From Chaetoceros tenuissimus (Eukaryota > Bacillariophyta > Thalassiosirophyceae > Chaetocerotales > Chaetocerotaceae), in the NCBI GenBank assembly GCA_021927905.1, contig BLLK01000046.1, positions 1,302,001 to 1,366,000 on the forward strand: a DNA stretch of 64,000 bases. The letters are read 5' to 3'. Below, piece after piece: positions 47,501-56,023 of this stretch. Position 1 is the first letter of the stretch. The number at the start of each line of letters is the position of its first letter. The notes below the pieces were generated by a model that made no database searches, was not told where the DNA came from, and was given only the letters and a program-made list of their open reading frames with translations. A program made the position numbers and the translations under genes.

Positions 47501-47802
47501 AAATGGAAAAAGATTCACTACAAGAACGTGTAGATTTTCTTCTATTGGAGCTTGAAGCCGGGAAAGAGAATACAGAGGAAATAAATGCTCAACTATCGAA
47601 ATTAAATAGTGAGAATCAAACACTGGAACATGACATCGAGGAATTAAAGAAGAGCCGCAGTGACTTATGGAATAAAGTCCAAGCTGTCAAAATTGAGAAG
47701 AAGTTTGCAAAAAATTGTTCCAAATCTTTGCTCAAGACCAATAAGGAGCTTTTATCAGATCTCAACAATCTAAAATTAGTCCATGCTCGAAAGTCCAAGT
47801 GA
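44590..47802 (+). CDS. motorless myosin-like protein: TM, converter/lever-arm, IQ motifs, coiled coil
   Basis: 1,070 aa, single exon. A membrane helix (FAIIFIVCVILLAILVI, about 46-62) is followed by a segment like the end of a myosin head: REIFQNILPYSRVWERFHCF, EDIKIKVELVLEAFI, then YVFGPSVVFFRNRILNQLEE, matching the myosin YxxGxTKVFFRxGxLxxLE converter/lever-arm start. Three or four IQ-like motifs come next (ATKIESQYRAMKQRRRFL, VVLQSLYRMRKARNQY, IIKIQSFMRKWMVLYR, SLKIQCRVRIMISKR), predicting calmodulin-type light-chain binding. From about 310 to the end is nearly continuous coiled coil. No P-loop or switch motifs exist and the sequence before the TM is too short for a motor. A role as a membrane tether or myosin competitor is inference. 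Confidence 0.75.
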   Translation: MGINSLSKYSTHIDHQLLRVLTLLRQNNSVDYSDTFSLCSDRTFAIIFIVCVILLAILVIRSNHTTIIQDMCHVLKQEQWWRWKGVQYRGEVIPDSDSNSTHVVMRREIFQNILPYSRVWERFHCFAPSEAWNLEDIKIKVELVLEAFIDAHHVEKNSYVFGPSVVFFRNRILNQLEEARVRLLYSNATKIESQYRAMKQRRRFLTIKNLATKLQHLQREKKYNNVYFPMYNTSVVLQSLYRMRKARNQYRELVQAIIKIQSFMRKWMVLYRCKKMQAASLKIQCRVRIMISKRIFKSCMAKEKKRIQYKLSSLRQDNVSLQTEVTTLEKEMESLTSDLEEECKRRRSAENANRGLSAKLLCLEHDINNLSSIEEEYACLQIDVTMLENEVESLKSKLEEEYKSRECAESRSIELGEKLSLLERTLDNLSSIEEDFKFTLEENNKLKCQLVEMQESNSALRKDHYLLVQEHCKLQGDLEQRHAKINALQNDIAKKEDALLQMEQSMSLSRKETQDKDTHIQDLEEQIALLRKQNEHMNSDLLGLISSYHSFNSMESRDDSEAMPPVQGSRCTDPPNTPNRPKQDKIEQDVQENKQHQLLQPEIDRLEKEISSLHSKLKERDDDLKKAKDDKILFIQLQTELQTTKKDVSESEMKFKEQLKACEDKIALQKEKISSLQGEKYSSIEAIHSLEHKLALLQREIQNRDEATAFESDRVAKLVSKSKETERELEIKGIQLLGRQENDQIIQEQKKTITELKECNLSMGRNNQLLQETLTVNDRIIQEQEKSILELKESQLSLGNQIKLMRESTISTDKDAQHKEQYISDLNVEISSLNEAFAYTKDQMTGLEEQMNLDKEVIQKLRDEVQASHENEHRLSQLIATIEDERDKLQLHIATLEGKLQSNADALSELSDERSSLSMMYVEDSQNLREKISNLEDQLKVSRSQGLKTIGRLHELEREKELNEGEIKLLEMEKDSLQERVDFLLLELEAGKENTEEINAQLSKLNSENQTLEHDIEELKKSRSDLWNKVQAVKIEKKFAKNCSKSLLKTNKELLSDLNNLKLVHARKSK

Positions 47803-47999
47803 AAGTCGTGATCCACGACAAGTGGAAAAGTGTGAGTATGAATGAGGAAACATACAATGGGGAGATTGTATACCAAACATATTTAATAAAGGAGTAGAGT
47901 AAATGTAAAGGTGAAAGTAGACTAAAGTTATATATAACACGGTATTGTAAAACATTTCAAGTATCACTGTACAAATTCATATAAAAACAAAAGTACAGC

Positions 48000-48955
48000 C
48001 TACTTCTTCTTAACCTTGAGACTCTGCAAGTACGCACCAAGATTCTTTTGTACCTGTTCATTCATGACAAAACCTTTGAAAGCTTCTACATCTTCATCTC
48101 TAGTAGCATGAAGTTCTTGCAAATACTGCTTACGAGCAAGCATTTTACTAGCATATCGTGCATGAGGAGGAATCTTTGCCCATTGATGCGCACATTCATA
48201 ACTTCTCCCTAAAACCTTTTCAATATCTACAACTTCATCCACCATATTGACCCGAAGTGCGTCTGATGGAGTATACAATTTACCCAACGAAAGTGCAATT
48301 TCCCCTTCACGCTGTCCAACCGTTCTCAACATCAAGTGTCCCAAAAAGGGAGGAGCAACGATTCCAAATTGACTTTCATTCAATCCAATAAGAGGGACTT
48401 TCTTCCCAGATCCAGAAGACATGATCCGATAATCACAACTCAGAGCCAACATACAACCAGCAGCAGGTGCATTCCCTTCAATAGCACCAATCACCGCCAA
48501 TCTACTCCCATATAAATCTAAAAACACTTGTTGAAATGATTTCCAGAATGCAGTCAATCTATCCAAGTCTGGATTGTAAAGTTCGTTTAAATCTAATCCT
48601 GCTGAAAATGTAGATTTACTCAATGAAGCTAGGACCAGTCCTTGTACTTTTGGATTAGCTTCAACTTCCTTGATTCCGGATGAGATTGCTTCGCACCTTT
48701 TAAAAAGGAAACGAATCATCATGAGATATAAGTAATGAAAATATGAAAATACAATTTATAAACGCACATTTCCAAAGAGAGGGAATTGACGGGTAGCCTA
48801 TTCATGGTCAATGTAGCGACGTTACCATCGATTGATGTTTCCACTAGAGATGAGGAAGAAGTGGTCGATGCCACCGCTTGAGAGAAATATCTCGATGCAT
48901 TTTGTTGAATGCATCTTGCAATTTGGAATTGGGTTCTTGATCCGACGCGTAACAT
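48000..48955 (-). CDS. mitochondrial enoyl-CoA delta-isomerase (ECI1-like)
   Basis: Two exons, 48955-48768 and 48696-48000; the split codon joins as LEM|CEA, giving 294 aa. The N-terminus (LRVGSRTQFQIARCIQQNASRYF) is a basic amphipathic mitochondrial presequence. The crotonase fold shows FSAGLDLNELY (oxyanion loop 1), GNAPAAGCMLALSCDYRIM (loop 2) and IGLNESQFGIVAPPF. The glutamate in LNESQFG corresponds to the catalytic Glu of animal ECI1 (LNETQLG). The enzyme shifts cis-3/trans-3 enoyl-CoA to trans-2 during beta-oxidation of unsaturated fatty acids. Length matches the family. The tail ends in VKKK. Confidence 0.9.
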
Positions 48956-49362
48956 TTCAGGAGGCTCGTGATTAATTATTTTATAAAGAATAAAGGCAAT
49001 TATATGAGATAAGGATCAGATCTTTGGTGTGGTGAAGATACATGTAGAGTAATGCATCAGTACATAACAAAGTGTTGTGATGTGCAAAAAGAAAAGAAGA
49101 GAGTGTCAGAGATGTCAGTTGTCAAGATGAGAAGCGTGATTGGAAATAGAGTGTCTTTTCTATATGATTGACTCTTGCATATGACACACTATTTTCGCCC
49201 TATTTAGTCCCATATTATATTTTCAAAAAAAACTTCAACAGAGTTTGACTGACGCTGATGTGTCAGAAAGTGAAGTTGAATTAGTTGACTGGATGAAGAA
49301 AGAGAGGAAGCACCATCACTTTCACGTCTATTTCAAATTTAAAACTAACCACAATCGAAACC
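48956..49362. other. intergenic, divergent promoter region
   Basis: Spacer between the enoyl-CoA isomerase and the plastid membrane protein. Nothing distinctive beyond AT-rich tracts. Confidence 0.4.
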
Positions 49363-50436
49363 ATGAAGAAGTGTAGTCGTTTACTGCTTCTTCTGTCTCT
49401 TCAATTCGCATCTTCAGTGGCGTTTACTCAACCATCTTCCTTCGCCACTGCTACATCAACAAACAAACATGTCATCAAGAGTAATACTTTCGCTACAGCT
49501 AGACCTAGCAATATGCCTAGTATCAATAGAGGAGGAGCTCTGAACATGGTACCTGTACTCACACAAGCTGCAGCAATTCTTACATCACCAACAGTGAAAG
49601 CTCTGGCACTAGCTAACATCGTACCAACATGTATAGGTTACTACAAGGTTGAATATGGAGTGAGCTACGCTTATGGAACTGCTACAGTTGCATCAGCATA
49701 TCTAGCACTTCAAACCATGCTCGAAGCAAGTGTATCTCCATTCGCTGCCGTTGCAAAACTGCATGCATTAGCGATAATTTTCTATGGAGTACGTTTGAAT
49801 CTATTTCTGGGATGGAGAGAATTCTTCAATGAAAGATTGAGACGTATGCGAGAAAGAATTGAAGCACGTCAAAAGAGAAAAGAAGAAGGTACAGGTATTT
49901 TTGGCAGAATTTTGAATCGTACTCCATTCATTTTAAGTTGTAGTATGTTATGGGCTGGACTTGCATCGCCAGCTTTATCCAGTGCAAATTTGATCAAAAC
50001 TGCTTCCATTCCTTCTTGTCCATATGCGCTTTTGGCATACAAGGCACTGGTGGGTATGACTTGGTTTGGGTTTCTTCTTGCAGCAGTTGGTGATTTTCAA
50101 AAGAGTGCTTCCAAGGCTAAGAATGGTTCAGATCACCTTGTGACTAGTGGAGTTTATTCTTTGTTTAGACATCCAAACTATACCGGGGAATGTATAGGTT
50201 GGGGAAGTTCTTTCTTAGCATCGATTGTAGCCGTGATTGGTACCAAGAGTTTGGATGTAGCAAAAAGTGTAGCACCATACTTGACATTGAGTTCTCTAGG
50301 AGTTTTTGGAATCTTTTTCGTTTTAATGATGGCTGCTACAAACTTGGAAACTAGACAAGAGGAGAAATATGGGACATCTCCAGAATACAAGACATGGATC
50401 GTATCTTCATGGGCTGGGCCAACATTGAAGAAATAG
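49363..50436 (+). CDS. plastid DUF1295/steroid-5-alpha-reductase-like membrane protein
   Basis: 357 aa. The N-terminus is a signal peptide (CSRLLLLLSLQFASSVA) with cleavage before FTQPSS, then a Ser/Thr-rich, Arg/Lys-containing transit-like stretch (about 22-58): a diatom complex-plastid presequence. The body has about six hydrophobic segments and the C-terminal signature LVTSGVYSLFRHPNYTGECI with GWGSSFL, ending ETRQEEKYGTSPEYKTWIVS. This is the SAM or NAD(P)H-binding end of the DUF1295/isoprenylcysteine methyltransferase-like fold. Members reduce or methylate hydrophobic substrates such as sterols or quinones; the specific reaction cannot be set from sequence. Single exon. Confidence 0.8.
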   Translation: MKKCSRLLLLLSLQFASSVAFTQPSSFATATSTNKHVIKSNTFATARPSNMPSINRGGALNMVPVLTQAAAILTSPTVKALALANIVPTCIGYYKVEYGVSYAYGTATVASAYLALQTMLEASVSPFAAVAKLHALAIIFYGVRLNLFLGWREFFNERLRRMRERIEARQKRKEEGTGIFGRILNRTPFILSCSMLWAGLASPALSSANLIKTASIPSCPYALLAYKALVGMTWFGFLLAAVGDFQKSASKAKNGSDHLVTSGVYSLFRHPNYTGECIGWGSSFLASIVAVIGTKSLDVAKSVAPYLTLSSLGVFGIFFVLMMAATNLETRQEEKYGTSPEYKTWIVSSWAGPTLKK

Positions 50437-50665
50437 GGTTGATTCTTTTGCATTATCTGAAACTTGATTCTTCAGAGCACATATATTCTAAATAGACTAC
50501 AACTAGACTACTTAACTGACTTATTTTCTCTTTTCTTTTTCCCACGACCGTTCTCTAAAAACTTATTAGATGTTTACGGTAATATTCATAGAAAATATAC
50601 GGAAAAACGGAGAAAAGGATATGTAAATGTGACAAATTATCCAACTCTCCCCAACACTTATCGCT

Positions 50666-52781
50666 GGGCCATGGCGTAAAATCTTTGTTTTCGGCAAATT
50701 GTAATTTTTCGGGAAAAAAAAAAGAAAATAGGAAGATTCGTGCGTAGTAGGTAATAGGAAGCATTAGAAATCATACGTACGTAAAAGCTTGGTAAAAGAA
50801 AAGGAAAAGGGAAGCATCATGAAAGCTTATTTTGGTGGGGGGGGGGGGGAGATATGAACCGTGGCCCAAATTATTTTCAACGTGGCCCAAATAGGGTTTC
50901 GCATACGGTTCCGGAACCAATCGACCAAAATCAGCTGGAACGGAACCGGAACCAATGGAACCTCCTAAATTAGCCATTTGACACTTATTGACTTCATTTC
51001 GACGACAATCCACATCATATCGACGACAATAAGAGCTAAAATACTAGAATTTGTAGTTTAGTAAGGTACTCACGTTATTACTTCGAAAAACTCTACAATA
51101 CTATTGATTGATGTTGTTTATTCATTCCTCTATGTAGTGGAGTACTTTTCTATTTTGTAAACAAAATACAAATGGATGTACAAGCACCTATTTAGAAATT
51201 TGCTTTGGTCAACTAAAAATCTGGCTGAATGAAGCCCAATTGATCATGCTACCTACAACAAGAGCCAGTAGGAGCTGCTGGAGCGAGCGAGCTAGCTGTG
51301 CGGCTGCAAGGAAACAAGTATTGTTTTCTAGAATTCAAAATTTTACTTTTTAAGTATTGGTTCCCCGAGCTCTAGAGAGCGTAAGAATTTCCAATTTGAT
51401 GGTAGTGTGGAAAGGTTGAGATTGTTTGTACTTGCTTCGGAGAATGATAATAGATTGAGATAACAGGAGGAGGAGGAAGGATGATTCAGAGGGAAAAGTA
51501 AGCTGATGACCTGAACGACGGAGATCGAAAGGAACTGAAGATATCTAATTTTATAAAAGTGTTCCAGGTGATAGTATATACTAATAATCTTTGAAGGAAG
51601 CGACTGAACGTAATTGTTGTTGAACCATGAGGGTGCAAATGGTTGAAGACATGCTTGATGTGCAATTGTTTGCAAGGTGCAATGGTGATCTAGATGAACT
51701 ATGGACTAAAGCATATATTTAAGGAGTAAAATCTTGGTTTCTTTCATTTCAATTCAATGTTTTCTTCCATGTTAACACTGATTGTATGTAGAATCTGGTA
51801 CGGTAAGTACGTACGCTGAAATATGGAACCAAGATGGAACCAACGGGTGGTTCTCGTGGAACCGTGTGCGAATGCCTAGGCCCAAATTGCATGACTGCAA
51901 ATTTCAAAAAATATAATTTGGACCACGCAGTGTTGTTGCTATAATGAAACAAATACATGGTTTCATTCAAAACCCATTTAGATACATTTACTATTGATAA
52001 ATATACACATGATCGTGGTGGAGGTTTGGTCTCCATCTATCTACTCTGTAAGAAAACATCACTTCAAAACACTATTTTTCAAGAGGAATTTTGCGTGGTC
52101 CAATTTATTTTTTCAATCATGGTAATAGTAATACATCTCAAAGGTTCATTCAATCTGAACCAAACTCACTTATTGCATAGACCAATACGCTATGTTTAAT
52201 TTATACACTTGACTTCTTAACTTAACTTCAAATATAGAAATATATATCCACATGTTGTTCTCAAAGTGATTCAAAAGATAGATAAATTGTACAAACCGCT
52301 CATAGGAATAGTTCTAGCTACAGTATTGACAAAATTACATATCGGAACCACTTTCGTACAATTATATACTTGCTTTTAATTTCATAGGAATAGTTCTAGC
52401 TACAGTATTGACAAAATTACATATCGGAACCACTTTCGTACAATTATATACTTGCTTTTAATTCTATGTATCCATTTTTTGTTCTACTCTTCATTTGATT
52501 GTGCACTGAACATATTTTGTCGTGGTCCAAATTATATTTTTGTAGTGGCCCAAAATGCATGACGGCGTTTTGCGAAAAAATATTTTTTTTTTCCAAGGGA
52601 AGCATGAAGGGGGTAGGGAAGGATCCAAAAATTGCTTACGTCAGCAGAGACGTCTTGAACTTTTATCGTTGAAATTTGTGTGGGACTGAGTTTCCGTACT
52701 GCCTCCTACTACGTACAGCTTTCTCGTATTTTCCCCGAAAAATACAGATTTGCCGAAAACAAAGATTTTACGCCATGGCCC
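50666..52781. mobile_element. putative non-autonomous element bounded by inverted repeats
   Basis: The first 34 bases from 50666 (GGGCCATGGCGTAAAATCTT onwards) recur in inverted orientation ending at 52781, and imperfect similarity continues for about 50 more bases on each side (TTTTTCGGG, CGTAGTAGG). Inside there is no transposase or other supported gene. There are instead dispersed CGTGGYCCAAATTAT-type motifs on both strands, GGAACC-rich segments and a tandem duplication. Target-site duplications are not evident. This could also be an inverted segmental duplication of old repeats. Confidence 0.45.
52301..52462. repeat. 82-bp perfect tandem duplication
   Basis: The segment starting CATAGGAATAGTTCTAGCTA at 52301 is repeated at 52383, essentially without differences, indicating a recent event. 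Non-coding. Confidence 0.9.
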
Positions 52782-52865
52782 TGAAATAAAACGGAAATAA
52801 CATCCTTGGAACAAGACAAGACTGAGCGTTGCTCGAGTACCCTTGAAAAAGAAATCATCAACATC

Positions 52866-52968
52866 CATCGCTGAAACCTAGATGGTGGTGGTTGAAGGTG
52901 ATGGATTCTATCACTAAAACCCGGATAGTGGTGGTTGAAGTTGATGGATTCTATCGCTGAAACTCAGA
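52866..52968. repeat. 43-bp imperfect tandem repeat upstream of the beta-propeller gene
   Basis: Units share GTGGTGGTTGAAG, GATGGATTCTATC and CTGAAAC with period 43, about 2.3 copies. It lies in the presumed promoter or 5' UTR. Confidence 0.7.
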
Positions 52969-53041
52969 GATGCTCAACATGGTGTTCTTTTTCATATGCC
53001 ATAATTTATAATATCTCATATTGAAACCAAAACATATCAAG

Positions 53042-54936
53042 ATGAAGTTCCCAATCAAAACTATTACTATGTCCACTCTCCTTGTCTCCAACTCTCTTGC
53101 AGAGATGGAAGACAAGTCCAACGCAGTGCGTTCATTGCGTAATAGCAAAAGAACTAAATCGCCAAAGACTAGTAGCAAATCTTCTAAAGCTAAAGGCTAT
53201 GAGATCTGGGCGCCAGACCAATCCAATTCTGTAGCAGATGAAGGAACTCTTGGAAACAAAGGATCCTATTTGTGGATTTGGGATTCCAAAGATATGGTAG
53301 ATGTTCACTCTGAACCTACTCCTCTTTCATGCACCCCGAATAAAGCACAGGGCCCTTGTGATATCTATGATATCTTTCCATTGGCACTTGATGAATACGA
53401 TGCTGATGGAGTGAAAACTGGTAATACACTTGGAGATCTCAATGGTTTTGGAAGATTCCATGGAGCTCTCAAGGATCCATCGAACAATCGCTACATCAAC
53501 GTAAATATGTTCACTCCATCAGGTGGCTACGTTGGAGTTATGGATACTACTACAAAAGAAGCTATTGGCTTATTCAGAGTTGCAGCTACTACTGGTACCG
53601 GATCTGAGAGAAGTGTACATATGAGTTTCTGGGCAGTTGATGGAAGTGCAATCATTATTGCTAATCTTCATGGCAAAATGGTAGAACGCATTGATGTCAC
53701 ACGCAACAGTGATGGGGAGATCACTGATCTATCTTTCAACAGAAGCGCAAGTGTATATCTTGGAAAGGATTTTAGTCTGAAAGCTGAACCAACATACTTT
53801 CTCGGACACAATGCCTTTGGTAGACCATTGATCGGATCCATTGTAGGCAGCTATGATGATGCTGATACTGGTGATTTAACTCCAGCTCTAGCTTGCAAAG
53901 AAGTAGGGTGTACTGATGCAAATGCTGTAGCAACAGAAGGTGGAGAGCGTACAAATAATGTTCCTGTCTGTCCTATTCCTTCCATGAATAGTAATGTATA
54001 TGTTACAATGGGAGGTGGAGGGCTCTTGGTGCTCAAGGTAAGAAATGAAAACACTTTTTTGAAAAGATAATTGTCCAGAAGTCCAGTTTATCTCATCACG
54101 TTCATACTTTTCGTTTGTGCACCTAGTCAACTGAAACACCTATGCAGATCGTGGGCGAGTATGGCGATGCTATCGTAAATGGAGCAGGTTGTGCTGGTAC
54201 TCAGTCTCAAAACCAGGTGTTCTTAAATGCTGGTGTTTCCGCAAGTGGTGCCGGTTCTGATCAATCTACATTTACCCTCTATACACTTGATGATACTCTC
54301 TACTCCGGACCTTCTACAATGCAAAACTATCCTCCAGCGCAACAAGTATTCAAGGACTCTTCCAATACCAATACTCTTGGAAATGTCGATGGAGTAGTAT
54401 CCACTGATTCTACAGGCCAGATTCCTCAACACACAACTCGTCGCGATTCTCACGGAGCTGTCAACACTATTGATGGAAAATACGTTCATGTCGCTGATCG
54501 CATTCAAAATGTTGTTGAGGTCTTTGACGCAGAGACTTATGAACATGTAAGCACATACGATCTTGTCAGTATGGATGGGCAGTCTGGAAGAAGCGGTCCA
54601 AGTGGAGCTTGTCGCATCAAAAGTGTTACGGATGATGCTGGACTTGTATTGAATGATCCAGCACCAGACCTTATGGACATTACCCCAGATGGAAAGTATA
54701 TTGTGATAGGTTTCAGAGGTCCTGCTCCTGTCACAGTTGGTCACGCCGCTCAAGGATCTTGTCCAGGTGTTGGTATTGTTGAGGTTACTAAGGGAGGGAA
54801 ATCTGGAAAGCTTGTGAATGTGCTGAGAGCAAGCAATGTTACCCCAGATTCGGTAGGCATTACAGTTACGGGTGGACATGATTACATTGGAAAAGAGCGT
54901 AGTGATGTTCATCAAGTTACTGTGATTTCCAAGTAA
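53042..54936 (+). CDS. secreted beta-propeller-like protein
   Basis: Exon 1 53042-54037 and exon 2 54127-54936 (a slightly later acceptor at 54148 is also in frame) give about 601 aa. The start at 53042 gives a signal peptide (KFPIKTITMSTLLVSNSLA); an ATG at 53021 would add 7 aa. A basic linker (RNSKRTKSPKTSSKSSKAK) precedes a body of repeated beta blades: GSYLWIWDSKDMVDV, GGYVGVMDTTTKEAIGLF, GTNG-type turns, HGAVNTIDGKYVHVADRIQN, VEVFDAETYEHVSTYDL, and DLMDITPDGKYIVIGFRGPA. These resemble YVTN/lactonase-type propellers. Cysteines (CTPNKAQGPC, CKEVGC, GCAGT, SCPG) fit an extracellular, disulphide-stabilised protein. No catalytic motif is recognised; ligand unknown. Confidence 0.8.
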
Positions 54937-55005
54937 TAAATTTCTACATGGACACATCAAGAATTTTTAAATCTCATAGAACAAACGATAATTGTAAGAA
55001 CACGT

Positions 55006-55710
55006 TTAGATATCATCCCAATCAATTGGATCCTCCTCTTCTCCCGAAGGAACAATATCTGTGTTATCATCATCCTCAGAGATTTCTATTCTCTCTCGCT
55101 GTTGATACATGGATAAATCAAATGACTTGCTCCTCTTCATCACATCAGCAACTATAGCTTTGGCTGTTTCCCTGTCACAGTCAACTGTAATCAGTCGATA
55201 GTCTACACCCCAGATTGCATTTTTCTTTACAGCTTCCCAATCGACAGGTGGCATAGAATCTATTTTCGACAAGATATCCCTTTCATCAGAACCATCACTA
55301 ACTTTAGATCCGCACTGAATATCAGGTTGTAAACCAGAATATTTCGCCTCAAGTACATTTTCTACAATGTCTTTCATAAACGCTTGATCATTCTTGACTC
55401 GTAATGTAGAGAAATCAATCAAAACAGTATCACAATCTGCCTTCTTCTCAATTATACAACAGATCTCTTCCAAGGCATCGCATCTCTGTCTGAATATGTT
55501 CTCAAGGGGACTACCTTTTCGACGTCTGCGATATCCAGTTCCTCGAACAGTGAGATAGTCAGCTTGTTTGGCCAAGTCAAATAATTTTCGTTCGTTTTGA
55601 TTCAGCCTATGGCAGACTAGGCTACTTCCCGTTCCTCTCCTTCTGGCTGCCTTCCCGTAGCTGATTCGCTCAACATCATCTAGTCTTGGTCGAAACACTT
55701 TCTCTATCAT
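55006..55710 (-). CDS. conserved hypothetical protein
   Basis: 234 aa from M at 55710 (an upstream ATG at 55794 extends it by 28 less conserved-looking residues). Not recognised. Basic motif-rich start (ERISYGKAARRRGTGSS), then GYRRRRKGSPLENIFRQRCD followed by a paired-Cys CDALEEICC segment, a hydrophobic-strand segment DTVLIDFSTLRVKND, and WGVDYRLITVDCDRETAKAI. The C-terminus is acidic (SEDDDNTDI, EEEDPIDWDDI). No signal peptide or membrane segment, so probably cytosolic or nuclear. Convergent with the beta-propeller gene (about 70 bp between stops) and divergent from the membrane protein at 56024. Confidence 0.7.
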   Translation of the reverse strand: MIEKVFRPRLDDVERISYGKAARRRGTGSSLVCHRLNQNERKLFDLAKQADYLTVRGTGYRRRRKGSPLENIFRQRCDALEEICCIIEKKADCDTVLIDFSTLRVKNDQAFMKDIVENVLEAKYSGLQPDIQCGSKVSDGSDERDILSKIDSMPPVDWEAVKKNAIWGVDYRLITVDCDRETAKAIVADVMKRSKSFDLSMYQQRERIEISEDDDNTDIVPSGEEEDPIDWDDI

Positions 55711-56023
55711 GTTGTAGTCTTGTTGGTGTGATTTATATACTACTCTTTCTTTCAAAATAAATTGGGTGGTTGTATGAAAATGTGAAAAAATCACTTCTTT
55801 GGATGTGCTGTTTTTTCTTCGTCAGTCAGAAATTAGAGTTCGCATCTTGGCGCGCGCAAAATATTCACCTCATTTTTCTGAAAAAGAAGCCTGTGTCACA
55901 AGACACTTCTCATTCATGATGAAATACACCTTTCATTACTACTTTAATGCACGATAAGATATTATACAATATATTTTTGAAACAACCAATACATAAAGCT
56001 ACACTATACATATATACATTTCA
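55711..56023. other. intergenic, divergent promoter region
   Basis: Contains GGCGCGCGCAAAATATT near 55849-55865, another GC-rich E2F-like patch, in otherwise AT-rich sequence. No gene seen. Confidence 0.4.

Noticed and set aside
50837-50849. 13-base G run
   Set aside because: Isolated homopolymer; a G-quadruplex needs four runs, which are not there.
54223-54960. 245-aa minus-strand open frame
   Set aside because: Antisense to exon 2 of the beta-propeller gene, which has clear blade repeats and a good splice.
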